NCBI GenBank assembly: GCA_964400725.1
Contig: CAYNVS010000026.1
Location: 1-44,172, forward strand
Length of the DNA stretch: 44,172 bases
Source of the DNA: CAYNVS01 sp964400725
GTDB lineage: Bacteria; Myxococcota_A; SURF-8; CAYNVS01
Reading direction: 5' to 3'
Below, piece after piece: positions 25,655 to 34,088 of the stretch. Under the pieces are notes generated by a model. The model did no database searches. It was not told the DNA's origin and saw only the letters and a program-made list of their open reading frames with translations. A program made the position numbers and the translations under genes. Within the stretch, counting starts at the first letter, position 1, and every line of letters begins with the position of its first letter.

Positions 25655-25680
25655 GAACCCTCGCGGGTTCCTTTTTTTTA
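25655..25680 (+). terminator. Strong intrinsic terminator
   Basis: GGAACCC (25655-25661) pairs with GGGTTCC (25666-25672) around TCGC, followed by eight T. It ends the LPP20-like lipoprotein transcript. Confidence 0.92.
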
Positions 25681-25901
25681 CGCGCAATTCGGCTTTCATC
25701 GCACAATTCTATCGCCGGATTGGAGTCTCGCGCAAGGGGGCTCCCTTCTTGTCCGCTTTCCTTGGGCGCGCGCTCTTGACCGAAGAGGATAAGGGAGAAA
25801 AAACAAAAAAGCCTTAAAAAGATTAACAGTCCGTTTTCATTGATGAGGACAAGTCAGAACCATCGACCCATCGAATATTTAAAGCCCGCTTGCAATTGCG
25901 C
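25681..25901. other. Intergenic region, mostly featureless
   Basis: Between the terminator and the promoter of the YciO-family gene. The stretch GAGGACAAGTCAGAA (about 25842-25856) resembles the right end of the inverted-repeat element at 37540-37860 (GGGGACGAGTCAGGAA), and CTTGTCC-like sequence lies near 25749. It might be a decayed relative. Otherwise I see nothing. Confidence 0.3.
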
Positions 25902-25929
25902 TTGACAAACGCCGCCTAAGCGTTAAAAG
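25902..25929 (+). promoter_or_regulatory. Candidate promoter for the YciO-family gene
   Basis: TTGACA (25902-25907), 16 nt, then TAAAAG (25924-25929). The leader to the start codon is about 50 nt. Confidence 0.55.
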
Positions 25930-25987
25930 TAAATACGCAAAAAAATGAAAGTATTTTTAAGGCGATAAATTTGCCGGAGCTATGCGA

Positions 25988-26602
25988 ATGATACTTGAAC
26001 TTAACAGCGAAAACCCGCAGCCTCGTCTGATCAAACAAATCGCCGAGGTTATGAAGAGCGGCGGACTTGCGGTTTATCCGACCGATACCACCTACGGCCT
26101 TGGCTGCGACATTAACAACAAGGCGGCGATCGAGCGCATCCTCGCGATTAAGCGCATGCCGCGCAACAAACTTCTGTCAATTATCTGCTGCGACCTGCGC
26201 GACGTAAGCCAATACGCCTACGTCAGCAACAACGCTTATAAAATCATAAAGCGGCTCGCTCCCGGGCCTTACACGTTCGTTCTTCAGGCCACAAAGCTGG
26301 TGCCCAAGATTATGCTAACCCGTCAAAAGACCATAGGCGCGCGTCTGCCGTCGAACAACATCGCTTTGGCGATAGCCAAGGAGCTTGGCCGCCCGATAAT
26401 TTCAACCTCGGTGCGCCTTCCCAACAACGACGTCATTCTGACCGAGCCCTACGAGATACAGGAGCGGCTCGGACACCTTGTCGAGATAGTAGTAGATTCC
26501 GGCATAATTCTGCCGTTCCCATCTACCGTCGTCGATTTGACCCGCGACGTCCCCGAAATTTTAAGGGAAGGGAAAGGCGCCGAGGCGCTTAAATCGCTTT
26601 AA
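25988..26602 (+). CDS. YciO-family threonylcarbamoyl-AMP synthase-like protein
   Basis: A Sua5/YciO/YrdC-fold protein of 204 aa. It begins MILELNSENPQPRLI, has GGLAVYPTDTTYGLGCDI (a YrdC-type nucleotide-binding strand-loop), APGPYTFVLQATKLVP and RQKTIGARLPSN, and ends with TVVDLTRDVPEILREGKG. It matches E. coli YciO more closely than TsaC, since it has the DNPQ-RLI N-terminus and the long C-terminal piece. The TsaC branch makes threonylcarbamoyl-AMP for tRNA t6A; YciO's own role is less settled. No second family member is in the window, so it could act in t6A synthesis if it is the only one. GGAG (25976-25979) is 8 nt from the ATG at 25988 and only 2 nt from the ATG at 25982. Confidence 0.9.
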   Translation: MILELNSENPQPRLIKQIAEVMKSGGLAVYPTDTTYGLGCDINNKAAIERILAIKRMPRNKLLSIICCDLRDVSQYAYVSNNAYKIIKRLAPGPYTFVLQATKLVPKIMLTRQKTIGARLPSNNIALAIAKELGRPIISTSVRLPNNDVILTEPYEIQERLGHLVEIVVDSGIILPFPSTVVDLTRDVPEILREGKGAEALKSL

Positions 26603-26608
26603 AGCGGT

Positions 26609-27190
26609 TTAAACTTCCTCGATTTTTTCGTCCGAAACTTTTTTAAAACGCCTGCCGCAGAACTGGCATTCCCACTCTCGCTCTTCCGCGCGCATTTTTT
26701 GTCCGCAGGCGCACACGAACCCTCTGAGTCTTGCGGGGTTGCCGAAGGCGATGGAGAAGTCGGGAACGTCTTTGGTAACGACCGAGCCGGAGCCGACGAA
26801 GGCGTAACGCCCCACCGTTACTCCGGCGATGATTGTGGCGTTGGCGCCCACCGAAGCGCCGCGCTTTACCAGCGTTCGTATCGTGTCGCTCTTGCGGTAA
26901 AAATCGGCGCGCGCAAGCGCCGCGTTTGTAAAAACCGCCGACGGTCCGACGAAGACTTCTTCCTCTACCGTAACTTCGTCGTAAATCGAAACGTTGTTCT
27001 CGATAATCGACGATTCGCCTACCGCCGCCTGACCGCCGATGAAAACGCCGTGCTTTATAACGCAGTTGCGCCCAATTCGCGCGCCCGCCTCCACTCGGCA
27101 GAAATGCCCTATCTGCGCGCCGTCGCCGATAATCGCGCCTTCGTCCGCAACGCTTGTCGCCTCGATGAAAATTCGCCTATCTTTTTCCAT
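26609..27190 (-). CDS. Hexapeptide-repeat acyltransferase with C-terminal zinc ribbon
   Basis: A 193-aa left-handed beta-helix transferase. Hexapeptide repeats run through residues 8-150 (VADEGAIIGDGAQIGHFCRV, RIGRNCVIKHGVFIG, SVGANATIIAGVTVG). The end of the helix, SVVTKDVPDFSIAFGNPA, is typical of WbpD/WlbB-type sugar N-acetyltransferases that use UDP-2-acetamido-3-amino-sugars. The last about 35 residues add a zinc ribbon (CACGQKM...CQFCGRRF), an uncommon addition. The gene overlaps the 3' end of lnt by 14 nt and closes the phoH-ybeY-lnt operon. A role in O-antigen or LPS sugar synthesis is a family inference; no other sugar genes are nearby. Confidence 0.85.
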   Translation of the reverse strand: MEKDRRIFIEATSVADEGAIIGDGAQIGHFCRVEAGARIGRNCVIKHGVFIGGQAAVGESSIIENNVSIYDEVTVEEEVFVGPSAVFTNAALARADFYRKSDTIRTLVKRGASVGANATIIAGVTVGRYAFVGSGSVVTKDVPDFSIAFGNPARLRGFVCACGQKMRAEEREWECQFCGRRFKKVSDEKIEEV

Positions 27191-28904
27191 TTTTTGCGGC
27201 CTTTCCTTTTTTATTGCCGCCGGAATTCTCCCGCGGTTTTTCCGCGGCGGCCTTTAGGCTTGTAGGCTCTTTGGAGGCGTTAAAGCGGCGGTATATCGTC
27301 CGGCCTAGCGCGGCGAAGAATAGAGCCAGCGTCCCCAGCAGCGGAAGGTAGCCTGCGACGTCGCCGACCGTCATGTAAACCGTCCTGCCGGAAAGCAGCG
27401 GGGCGTCGTAATACGCGACGGTCTTCTCAAATAATTTTGTTTGGGAAACGACAGCGCCCGACGAGTCTATGAGCGCCGAAACGCCCGCGTTTGCAGCCCG
27501 CACTGTTGCGCGTCCGTTCTCGACCGACCGCATGGAATACATGTATAGATGCTGATAAGGCGCGCTTGAAACGCCGTACCAAGCGTCGTTTGTAATGTTG
27601 ACGAGCAAATTCGCGCCGTTGTTTGCAAAGTAACGGCTGATTTCGGGGAAAATTCCTTCGTAACAAATTGTTACGCCCAGCCGCGTTTCCGGCTTGGACG
27701 CGTCGCCGGATTGAAAGCGCAGCAGTTTGCCGCGTTTCCCCGGCGTGAAATTCCCTACGGCTGAAACGATTTTTTTCACGCCGAACTTTTTAAGCGTCTC
27801 GTAATACGGTACGTACTCGCCGAACGGAACAAGGTGCGTTTTGTCGTGGCGGTCGAGGATTTCCCCATTTTTGCCGATTAAAAACGCGGAGTTGCCGAGC
27901 GTTCTCTCCGTCCGCGAGTCTTTGAAGACCGACTCGCCTCCCATTACAGTGTGCCCCTTGCTCGGAAATTCCATCCAGACGTATCGCGTTATTTCCGTCG
28001 AACGCGAATCGACCGCGTAAGGATGCGATCCTTCGGGCAGAACCGTCAAATCGACTTCGTTTTTGTTCGCCTCCGCAAACAGCTCTTTGTAACGGTTAAG
28101 AATGTACTCGCCGTTTACCTCCGGGTGGTTTTTAATGTCCTGCAAAATATTTCCCTGCAAAACGGCGGCGCGGATTTTCGGCGCGGCCTTTTCAGCTTGT
28201 TCGTTAGAGCTTATTTTGTAAAAGCCGAAGACGAAGGCGAAGAGCAAAACGCCTAAAAACGTCGCGCAATAAGCGGCGACGGTCTTTTTTTCGACGTATT
28301 CCTTTTTAATGTAAAGCCACAACAACGCAAACGCCGCGTTTACGCCGACCACGAGAACCGAAAGCCCGTAAACTCCCAGCAGCGAAGCGAACTGCAGTAC
28401 GGGCGCGACGCGCGCCTGCGTATAACCCGCCTGCGACCACGGATAACCTGTGAACAGGTAGTTGCGCGAATACTCCGCCGCGCCCCAAAACAACGGGACG
28501 AAGAGGAGAAAATTCAACTTAAATTTTTCGCTCGCGTACTTGCCTATAGCTAGGTAAAAACCCCACTGCAAGGCGCAGTAAGCGACCAAAATTCCGACGA
28601 TTACGACGCTAAGATAAAGCGGCGCTCCGCCGAAAACCGTAACCGCGACGTTGACCCAGTAAAAGCACGAATAAAAGTAAACGAATCCCGCGAAAAAGGC
28701 GAGAAAGAAAGTTTCGATCGCGCTTTTGGAACGGTAAAGAACGACGAACAGCGGAACAAGCGCGAAGTACGCCAAAACGCCTTGAGCCGCGCTGTCGATT
28801 ATAAAGCCGCTGTACGGCTCGATTATCGGCAGACTCCACGGCTGGCTGAAACTAAAAAGAAATCCGCTCGCCGCGGCGATTGCTAATTTGACGAGACGGC
28901 TCAT
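27177..28904 (-). CDS. lnt: Apolipoprotein N-acyltransferase
   Basis: A 575-aa inner-membrane enzyme that adds the third acyl chain to lipoproteins. The N-terminal about 215 residues have six or more hydrophobic segments and FSQPWSLPIIEPYSG. The nitrilase-like domain holds the catalytic triad: Glu in TVLPEGSHPY, Lys in DKTHLVPFGEYVP and Cys in VTICYEGIFPEISR, with LVNITNDAWYG after it. A final transmembrane segment is followed by a Lys/Asn-rich tail longer than usual. Its presence agrees with the many lipoproteins in the window. It lies 3 nt downstream of ybeY and overlaps the acyltransferase gene that follows. In many proteobacteria corC lies between ybeY and lnt; it is missing here. Confidence 0.95.
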   Translation of the reverse strand: MSRLVKLAIAAASGFLFSFSQPWSLPIIEPYSGFIIDSAAQGVLAYFALVPLFVVLYRSKSAIETFFLAFFAGFVYFYSCFYWVNVAVTVFGGAPLYLSVVIVGILVAYCALQWGFYLAIGKYASEKFKLNFLLFVPLFWGAAEYSRNYLFTGYPWSQAGYTQARVAPVLQFASLLGVYGLSVLVVGVNAAFALLWLYIKKEYVEKKTVAAYCATFLGVLLFAFVFGFYKISSNEQAEKAAPKIRAAVLQGNILQDIKNHPEVNGEYILNRYKELFAEANKNEVDLTVLPEGSHPYAVDSRSTEITRYVWMEFPSKGHTVMGGESVFKDSRTERTLGNSAFLIGKNGEILDRHDKTHLVPFGEYVPYYETLKKFGVKKIVSAVGNFTPGKRGKLLRFQSGDASKPETRLGVTICYEGIFPEISRYFANNGANLLVNITNDAWYGVSSAPYQHLYMYSMRSVENGRATVRAANAGVSALIDSSGAVVSQTKLFEKTVAYYDAPLLSGRTVYMTVGDVAGYLPLLGTLALFFAALGRTIYRRFNASKEPTSLKAAAEKPRENSGGNKKGKAAKNGKR

Positions 28905-28907
28905 TTA

Positions 28908-29363
28908 TTAATTCCGTTCCGCGCCGGTTAAAAGTTTCTCGGCTTTTATTTTTAGCGAGCGTTCTTTCGCTTTCATCTTTTTATAATCGGCGTCGTCTAT
29001 GTGGTCGAAGCCCAAAAGGTGCAGAACTCCATGAACGAGCAGAGTTAAAAATTCGTCGTTCGGCGTTGCGCCCAGATTTTCGGCCTGTTCCAACAGAACC
29101 GGCTCGCATATAATCACGTCGCCCAGCGTACGCTCCACAGAAATTAACTCCTCGCCTTCCTCCATCGGAAAGGAAAGAACGTCGGTTTCCTTGTTTATAC
29201 CGCGGTACTGCGCGTTTAGCCTTTTAATCGCGGCGCGCCCGACTACCGCAATAGAAAGCTCAGCGTCGGCTTTGGCCGCAAGCATTACCGCTTCTCCGGC
29301 GGCCTGTAAGAATTTTTTCGTAAAAACGCTTTTTCTTACGTCGTTTCTAACTAGAACGTTCAT
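28908..29363 (-). CDS. ybeY: Endoribonuclease YbeY (16S rRNA maturation)
   Basis: A 151-aa UPF0054 metalloenzyme needed for 16S rRNA 3' processing and ribosome quality control. The zinc motif HGVLHLLGFDH (H-x3-H-x5-H) is intact near residues 114-124, and NKETDVLSFPMEEGEE is the conserved upstream segment. It overlaps the phoH stop by 4 nt (ATGA type), a coupled arrangement that is conserved widely. It is followed by lnt after 3 nt. Confidence 0.95.
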   Translation of the reverse strand: MNVLVRNDVRKSVFTKKFLQAAGEAVMLAAKADAELSIAVVGRAAIKRLNAQYRGINKETDVLSFPMEEGEELISVERTLGDVIICEPVLLEQAENLGATPNDEFLTLLVHGVLHLLGFDHIDDADYKKMKAKERSLKIKAEKLLTGAERN

Positions 29364-30385
29364 AGTCTTTCGCTCTCCGTTCCCGAAAGCGGGTCGGGAT
29401 CGTCTTTCTCGGCGGCTTTTTCGCCGGTTTTGTTGTAATCTTCGTACGCCACAATGATTTTCTGAACCAAGTTGTGCCTAACCACGTCAACGTCGGTGAA
29501 ATTGCAGAAGCGTATTTCCGGCACGGCCTTCAATATGCGGCGCGCCTCCACAAGGCCGCTTTTGTGCGGCTCTTTAATGTCTATCTGCGTAACGTCGCCG
29601 GTTACGACCGCCTTCGATTCGTTCCCCATGCGGGTCAAAAACATCTTCATCTGCTCGCCGGTTGTGTTTTGCGCCTCGTCCAAAATGATGAAGCTGGAAT
29701 TGAGCGTGCGGCCTCTCATGTAGGCGAGCGGCGCGATTTCAATCACGCCCGATTCCTGCCACGCGTTCACTTTGTCGGGTTCAACCATGTCAAGCAGCGC
29801 GTCGTAAAGAGGCCGCAGATAAGGGTTCACCTTTTCCTCAAGCGTGCCGGGCAGAAAGCCCAGCCGCTCTCCGGCTTCGACGGCGGGGCGCGTCAAAACG
29901 ATGCGCTGCACCCTTTTTTCAAGCAAAAAAGAAACTGCCATCGCCACGGCGAGGTATGTTTTGCCGGTTCCGGCCGGCCCTATGCCGAAGACCAAATCGC
30001 TTTCGCGAATGGCGTCCATGTAGGCTTTCTGCGCGGAGCTCTTAGGGCGGGCAAACCTCCGCGCCGCTCCGCCGCGCACGCTTGAGAGCATGAACTCGGT
30101 AAGTTTGGTCGTTCTGTCCTTGGCGATTATCCGCAAAGCCTGCGATACGTCTTTGGTTTCGAGCGGGTAGCCGGCCGCGACCAGCTGCGCTAACTGCGAA
30201 ACGACGTCGAACGCCAGGGCCGCGTCCGCAGGCTCGCCGTCAACGCAAAGCTCGCCGCCGCGCGCGCCTATTTTAACGTTAAGCGTCCGCTCAATGAACT
30301 TTAAGTTTTCGTTGTTCTGCCCGTAAAGAACGCGGGCCGCCTCGTTGTCTTCAATGGAGAGCTGCCGGCTTGGATTTTGCTTCAT
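29360..30385 (-). CDS. ybeZ: PhoH-like ATPase
   Basis: A 341-aa PhoH-family P-loop protein. An N-terminal KH-like part (residues 1-90) precedes the ATPase with FGIGPAGTGKTYLAVAMAVS, RIVLTRPAVEAGERLGFLPG, SFIILDEAQNTT and the VVTGDVTQIDI motif. It resembles YbeZ, which acts with YbeY in RNA metabolism. First gene of the ybeZ-ybeY-lnt-acyltransferase operon. The upstream region at 30386-30500 holds divergent promoters for this operon and mazG. Confidence 0.93.
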   Translation of the reverse strand: MKQNPSRQLSIEDNEAARVLYGQNNENLKFIERTLNVKIGARGGELCVDGEPADAALAFDVVSQLAQLVAAGYPLETKDVSQALRIIAKDRTTKLTEFMLSSVRGGAARRFARPKSSAQKAYMDAIRESDLVFGIGPAGTGKTYLAVAMAVSFLLEKRVQRIVLTRPAVEAGERLGFLPGTLEEKVNPYLRPLYDALLDMVEPDKVNAWQESGVIEIAPLAYMRGRTLNSSFIILDEAQNTTGEQMKMFLTRMGNESKAVVTGDVTQIDIKEPHKSGLVEARRILKAVPEIRFCNFTDVDVVRHNLVQKIIVAYEDYNKTGEKAAEKDDPDPLSGTESERL

Positions 30386-30464
30386 TTAGCCGCGATCGAC
30401 CTTTTCCTTTCAGTTTGCTTTGCAAGCGATGAGCCTTTTTGTTAATCATACAATAATTAGAGCC

Positions 30465-30470
30465 TATAAT
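30465..30470 (+). promoter_or_regulatory. Candidate -10 box for mazG
   Basis: TATAAT at 30465-30470, with TTAATC at 30442-30447 as a weak -35 after a 17-nt spacer. The start codon is about 40 nt downstream. Confidence 0.5.
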
Positions 30471-30511
30471 ACGTTAAACAAAAATTATAGCAACAGTCAA
30501 GGATGATGAAA

Positions 30512-31321
30512 ATGAGCAAAGAAGACGCCGGACTTAAAGAGCTCGTCGATATAACGGAGAGGCTGCGCGCGCCCGACGGCTGCCCTTGGGACCGCAAACA
30601 GACTTTGCAGACTATTAAAGATTATCTCGTCGAGGAATGCGCGGAGGCGTACGAGGCGGCGAGCCGCGAAGACTGGGACGATTTGGCCGAGGAGCTTGGC
30701 GACGTTATGTTCGAGGTCGTTTTCATGGCGCAGTTCGCCAAGGAGAAAGGGAAGTTCGACGTCAACGCGCCGCTTGCTATAGTAAAAGACAAATTAATAC
30801 GCCGCCATCCGCACGTATTCGGCGACGCAAGCGTTAAGGACGCGGAGGAGGTTTTAAAAAACTGGCATAAAATAAAGGCCGAAGAGAGAAACGCAAGCGA
30901 GGCCAAACGCGAAAAATCGGAGCTTGACGGCGTGCCGCGAAGCCTTCCCGCGCTTCTTCAGGCAAACAGAATGTCCTCGCGCGCGGCGGCGCTGGGTTTC
31001 GATTGGAACGAGGCCGACGACGTTTTGACAAAAGCCGAAGAGGAAATTGCGGAGCTTCGGGAAAGTTTGAAAAATCCGGCGGACAAAAAGCGCATTGAAG
31101 AAGAGCTTGGCGATTTGCTCTTTGCGCTCGCCAACTTCGCGCGCAAGGCCGACGTTTCGGCGCAGGACGCGCTTCTTGGCGCTTGCGATAAATTCAGGCG
31201 GCGTTTCGGACGCATGGAAGCTATTGCGAGAAAATCGGGAGAAAATATTTCGTCGCTAGACATGCTCCGGCTTGAGGCGCTTTGGGACGAAGCCAAAGCC
31301 GAAGAAAAAAAGCCGAAGTAA
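30512..31321 (+). CDS. mazG: Nucleoside triphosphate pyrophosphohydrolase
   Basis: A 269-aa tandem MazG protein that hydrolyses NTPs and dNTPs to monophosphates. LRAPDGCPWDRKQT is the N-terminal signature, followed by the first EE..D cluster (YLVEECAEAYEA, LGDVMFEVVF) and the second (EEIAELRES, EEELGDLLFALANFAR). Both MazG domains look complete. I start at the ATG at 30512, because AAGGA (30499-30503) is 8 nt upstream; ATGs at 30503 and 30506 are too close to it. It is not clearly in an operon. Confidence 0.95.
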   Translation: MSKEDAGLKELVDITERLRAPDGCPWDRKQTLQTIKDYLVEECAEAYEAASREDWDDLAEELGDVMFEVVFMAQFAKEKGKFDVNAPLAIVKDKLIRRHPHVFGDASVKDAEEVLKNWHKIKAEERNASEAKREKSELDGVPRSLPALLQANRMSSRAAALGFDWNEADDVLTKAEEEIAELRESLKNPADKKRIEEELGDLLFALANFARKADVSAQDALLGACDKFRRRFGRMEAIARKSGENISSLDMLRLEALWDEAKAEEKKPK

Positions 31322-31505
31322 ACAGAGGCTGGTTTGAAAAAAACGCGGAGGCCGCTTAATTAATTCCGCTTTCTTCATTTGGACGCGCCGGAACTCTCCT
31401 CGGCGGGCGCACAAACGCAAAACATAGGCGGTTCCGGTATTGAAAAAAATATTTTTTACTGTATCGTATAATTAATAACTTTCTTTTTACAATGGAAGCG
31501 AAGCG

Positions 31506-32318
31506 ATGAAAATACGTCTTTTATCTTTGGCGCTGGCCGCGGCGGCTCTCTTTGCGCCGCGCTTTGCGAGCGCGATTGCGCTCTCATACCCCGACTCTCA
31601 TCCCATGACTTCCGTTCAATTGATGTTTGAGATTATTAAAACCGACGGAGAAAGTCCTGCGGAGAAAAACGTCTTCGGTCTTCGCGGAACCTACAGCGAC
31701 GAGACGCGGACGCACCGCGTCGGGCTGGAATTCGCGCTCGCCTACGGCCGCGAAAACGACAGGGTTGACAGATCGTTCTTTTTCAACAGCTTGGGCGCCG
31801 ATTATTTTTATACTCTTTATACCGGCGTTTTGCCAGGCGATATTGAGGTCGCGGTGCGTCCGGGCGTTTACGCCTACTTCGCGTCTCTTCAATGGGACGA
31901 ATACGAAACCGACGTCGTAGCGGCGAGGCCGTCTCTCGGAGTCGATTTTTCGCTCAGCCGTTTCTATCTGAATCTTTTTCTCGGCCTTCAATACGACGCG
32001 CTTATTACGGATTCGGGAAGAGCGAGTTTCGCTCAAAAGTACGGCTGCCAAGCGGACGACGCGCCGGAACACGAATTCGAGCTTATAGCCGGAGCTACGC
32101 TGGGGTTCGGCATTTTCGGCGGTTTCTCGATCTTCGTGGAACCATCGATTAATGCCGCGTTCATCCCTTCTGCGGCCTCTCTATTTACCATAACGCCCGG
32201 AGCTTCGTTTTCATCGGAGCGCGTCATTTTGGCCGCAGGCTGGATGATTCCGATAAACGAGAACGCTAAAAAAAATAAGATGGGCGGGCTTACCATGGCC
32301 GCCGGAATCGTTTTTTAG
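31506..32318 (+). CDS. Outer-membrane beta-barrel protein
   Basis: A 270-aa protein with a Sec signal (cleavage near ...APRFASA). The rest shows alternating hydrophobic and aromatic strands with short turns (VGLEFALAYGRENDRVDRSF, GDIEVAVRPGVYAYFASL, FYLNLFLGLQYDALI, FELIAGATLGFGIFGGFSIF), and ends AAGIVF with a terminal Phe, as outer-membrane proteins do. It is probably an 8- to 10-stranded barrel. No specific family was recognised. It lies 10 nt before the phosphodiester glycosidase gene. Confidence 0.75.
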   Translation: MKIRLLSLALAAAALFAPRFASAIALSYPDSHPMTSVQLMFEIIKTDGESPAEKNVFGLRGTYSDETRTHRVGLEFALAYGRENDRVDRSFFFNSLGADYFYTLYTGVLPGDIEVAVRPGVYAYFASLQWDEYETDVVAARPSLGVDFSLSRFYLNLFLGLQYDALITDSGRASFAQKYGCQADDAPEHEFELIAGATLGFGIFGGFSIFVEPSINAAFIPSAASLFTITPGASFSSERVILAAGWMIPINENAKKNKMGGLTMAAGIVF

Positions 32319-32328
32319 GCCGAACCGA

Positions 32329-33258
32329 ATGATTATGAACCCCGAAACGGAAACGCTGGCGAAACGCTTCGTCGCCGCCGCCGCAATATTCATACCTATA
32401 GCGGCGCTTGCCGCAAGCCTCTCCAACTGGGGAGAAATCGGCGTAGTTTCCGGCGGTAAAGTTATTTACTTAAACGACTCTTCGCCGCGCAAAGACGAAT
32501 TGAAAGCGTTTTACGCCGCCCTGCGCGCAAAGCTCGCGCTAGACGACGCGGGAGAGCCCGCCGCGCTGGCAAGGGTGGATATTACCCGCGAAAGCGCTTT
32601 TTCCGTCAACTCGACGCTCTTTGTCGCCGCGTTCGCCCCCGACGCCGCAGATTTCAAAATCGCCTACTCGGCGGACAGAATGAACTGCGGCGATTTCGCG
32701 AAATACGCCAAAGCGGACTTTTGCGTCAACGGAGGTTTTTTCGCCGAGGAGCCGCTCGGCCTTTTAATCGCGGACGGCGAGACGCTGAATCCGCCGCATC
32801 CTTTCATGCGCGGTTTTTTTTACGTTACAAAACGCGGCGTTCCCGATATAGCCATTAAAAGCCCTCCGCCGATTGAAGAATTAAGCCACGCGCTTCAGAG
32901 CTTTCCGGCGCTGCTGCACGACGGTCTTATCGTCTTCGAGGGAAAAGCTGGAATTCAAACCAAAAGCGGACGCCAAATGTTTTCGCCGGAAGCGAAGGCG
33001 GACAGATCGGTCGTCGCGGTGGATAAAGGCGGCAAAATAGTTTTTGCAGTAACCATGGGCTCAGGGTTTACGTTTCACGAAATCGCGTCGCTGCTCGCGG
33101 GAATGGGAATAAAGGAGGCGTTCTGCCTCGACGGCGGCGCGAGCGCGCAAATGTATTTCAAGAATGGGAAAAGTTATCTCAATCTTCGCGGCGATCAGGT
33201 GCCGGCTCTAATTCACGCCAAACTGCGTCCGCGCGGGGCGGCGCCGGATAATTTTTAG
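32329..33258 (+). CDS. Phosphodiester glycosidase family (NAGPA-like) protein
   Basis: A 309-aa protein with an N-terminal membrane anchor or signal (about residues 14-34). The domain matches the NAGPA phosphodiester glycosidase family: ADFCVNGGFFAEEPLGLLIADG, PALLHDG, DRSVVAVDKGGKIVFAVTMG and the active-site AFCLDGGASAQMYFKNGKSYL. Related enzymes split GlcNAc-phosphodiesters or act on exopolysaccharide. The substrate is unknown. The gene is probably co-transcribed with the preceding outer-membrane protein. Starts at 32329 and 32335 are both possible; the ribosome binding site is weak. Confidence 0.85.
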   Translation: MIMNPETETLAKRFVAAAAIFIPIAALAASLSNWGEIGVVSGGKVIYLNDSSPRKDELKAFYAALRAKLALDDAGEPAALARVDITRESAFSVNSTLFVAAFAPDAADFKIAYSADRMNCGDFAKYAKADFCVNGGFFAEEPLGLLIADGETLNPPHPFMRGFFYVTKRGVPDIAIKSPPPIEELSHALQSFPALLHDGLIVFEGKAGIQTKSGRQMFSPEAKADRSVVAVDKGGKIVFAVTMGSGFTFHEIASLLAGMGIKEAFCLDGGASAQMYFKNGKSYLNLRGDQVPALIHAKLRPRGAAPDNF

Positions 33259-33314
33259 CTTTAAAATATCCCGATTGTTTTGCCCGCCGGCTAAATTTAA
33301 AGGAATAATTGAGT

Positions 33315-33953
33315 TTAAAAGTTCCACCTTATCGACAAATCGACGCTTTTATAGCGCGCCGTTTTGCTGAACAGCGAAAGGAAGACCCCGGCGTTGTCGT
33401 AGATGTCGGAGAAGAGAAGCCGCTCGCTTACGCTTACGCCCGCCGCAAAGCCAGATTTTGCGCCGACGAACGCGCCCAGCGACATGAAGAGAATTGCGGA
33501 ATTGTTCCACGAGGAACCTTCCCGCAGCGATTCTGAGCCGACAAGCGCCTTTATTTCCGGGTAAATAAAGAGAGTGTCGAGCCTGATTGAAAGGCCGCCC
33601 GCCGTTGTGAGACGCTTCTGCGATTTGCCGTCCACGTCGGCGCCCAGATAATCGATGCGCGCGGCGGCGAAGAAAACGCCGTAAAGGCGGTAAAGCGCCT
33701 CAAGCCCGAACCCGAACGCGCTCGTCTCGGCGTCGTCTTGCTTTTTGGGGTTCACCGAACCGTAAAACAACGCAAGCCCCGCGGAAAAATCGCTGTAAGT
33801 TTTTTTCTTTGTCTGAACCGAGTTCAAAGCCGCGTCCGCCTCAAAGGCTTGTTCTTCCGCCGCTCGCGCCGCCGGGGAAGCGCAAACTGCGACAAAAGCC
33901 GCAAGCGCCGTCAGGGCGATGAACCCCGCGAATGCGCCGGTTCGTCCTTTCAT
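33315..33953 (-). CDS. Outer-membrane beta-barrel protein
   Basis: A 212-aa protein with a signal peptide ending ...SPAARA and amphipathic strands after it (FSAGLALFYGSV, AFGFGLEALYRLYGVFFAAA, AGGLSIRLDTLFIYPEIKAL). It ends SVDLSIRWNF, with the terminal Phe and alternating hydrophobic residues recognised by the BAM complex. This fits an 8-stranded barrel. No family was recognised. It follows a 33-codon membrane ORF and queD on the same strand. Confidence 0.7.
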   Translation of the reverse strand: MKGRTGAFAGFIALTALAAFVAVCASPAARAAEEQAFEADAALNSVQTKKKTYSDFSAGLALFYGSVNPKKQDDAETSAFGFGLEALYRLYGVFFAAARIDYLGADVDGKSQKRLTTAGGLSIRLDTLFIYPEIKALVGSESLREGSSWNNSAILFMSLGAFVGAKSGFAAGVSVSERLLFSDIYDNAGVFLSLFSKTARYKSVDLSIRWNF

Positions 33954-33965
33954 GCTTCTATCGGG

Positions 33966-34067
33966 CTAAAACAGGGAGTAAACTGCCGCGGCGCAGAACG
34001 CGCCGACTGCCGCGAACGACAAAACGACCAAAACTACTATTCCTCCTCGTTTTTCGGGCGAGAACAT
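33966..34067 (-). CDS. Short single-helix membrane peptide (33 aa)
   Basis: The minus strand has an ATG at 34067 with AAGGA about 8 nt upstream. The frame reads MFSPEKRGGIVVLVVLSFAA and continues hydrophobic to SLF, with TAG at 33966-33968. It would be one transmembrane helix preceded by a basic segment, facing the positive-inside rule. It fits the 135-nt gap between queD (34089) and the barrel protein (33953). I recognise no family. The start, the binding site and the clear helix support it; a chance frame remains possible. Confidence 0.55.
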   Translation of the reverse strand: MFSPEKRGGIVVLVVLSFAAVGAFCAAAVYSLF

Positions 34068-34088
34068 CGGCTTCGTCCTTTCTTTAAT

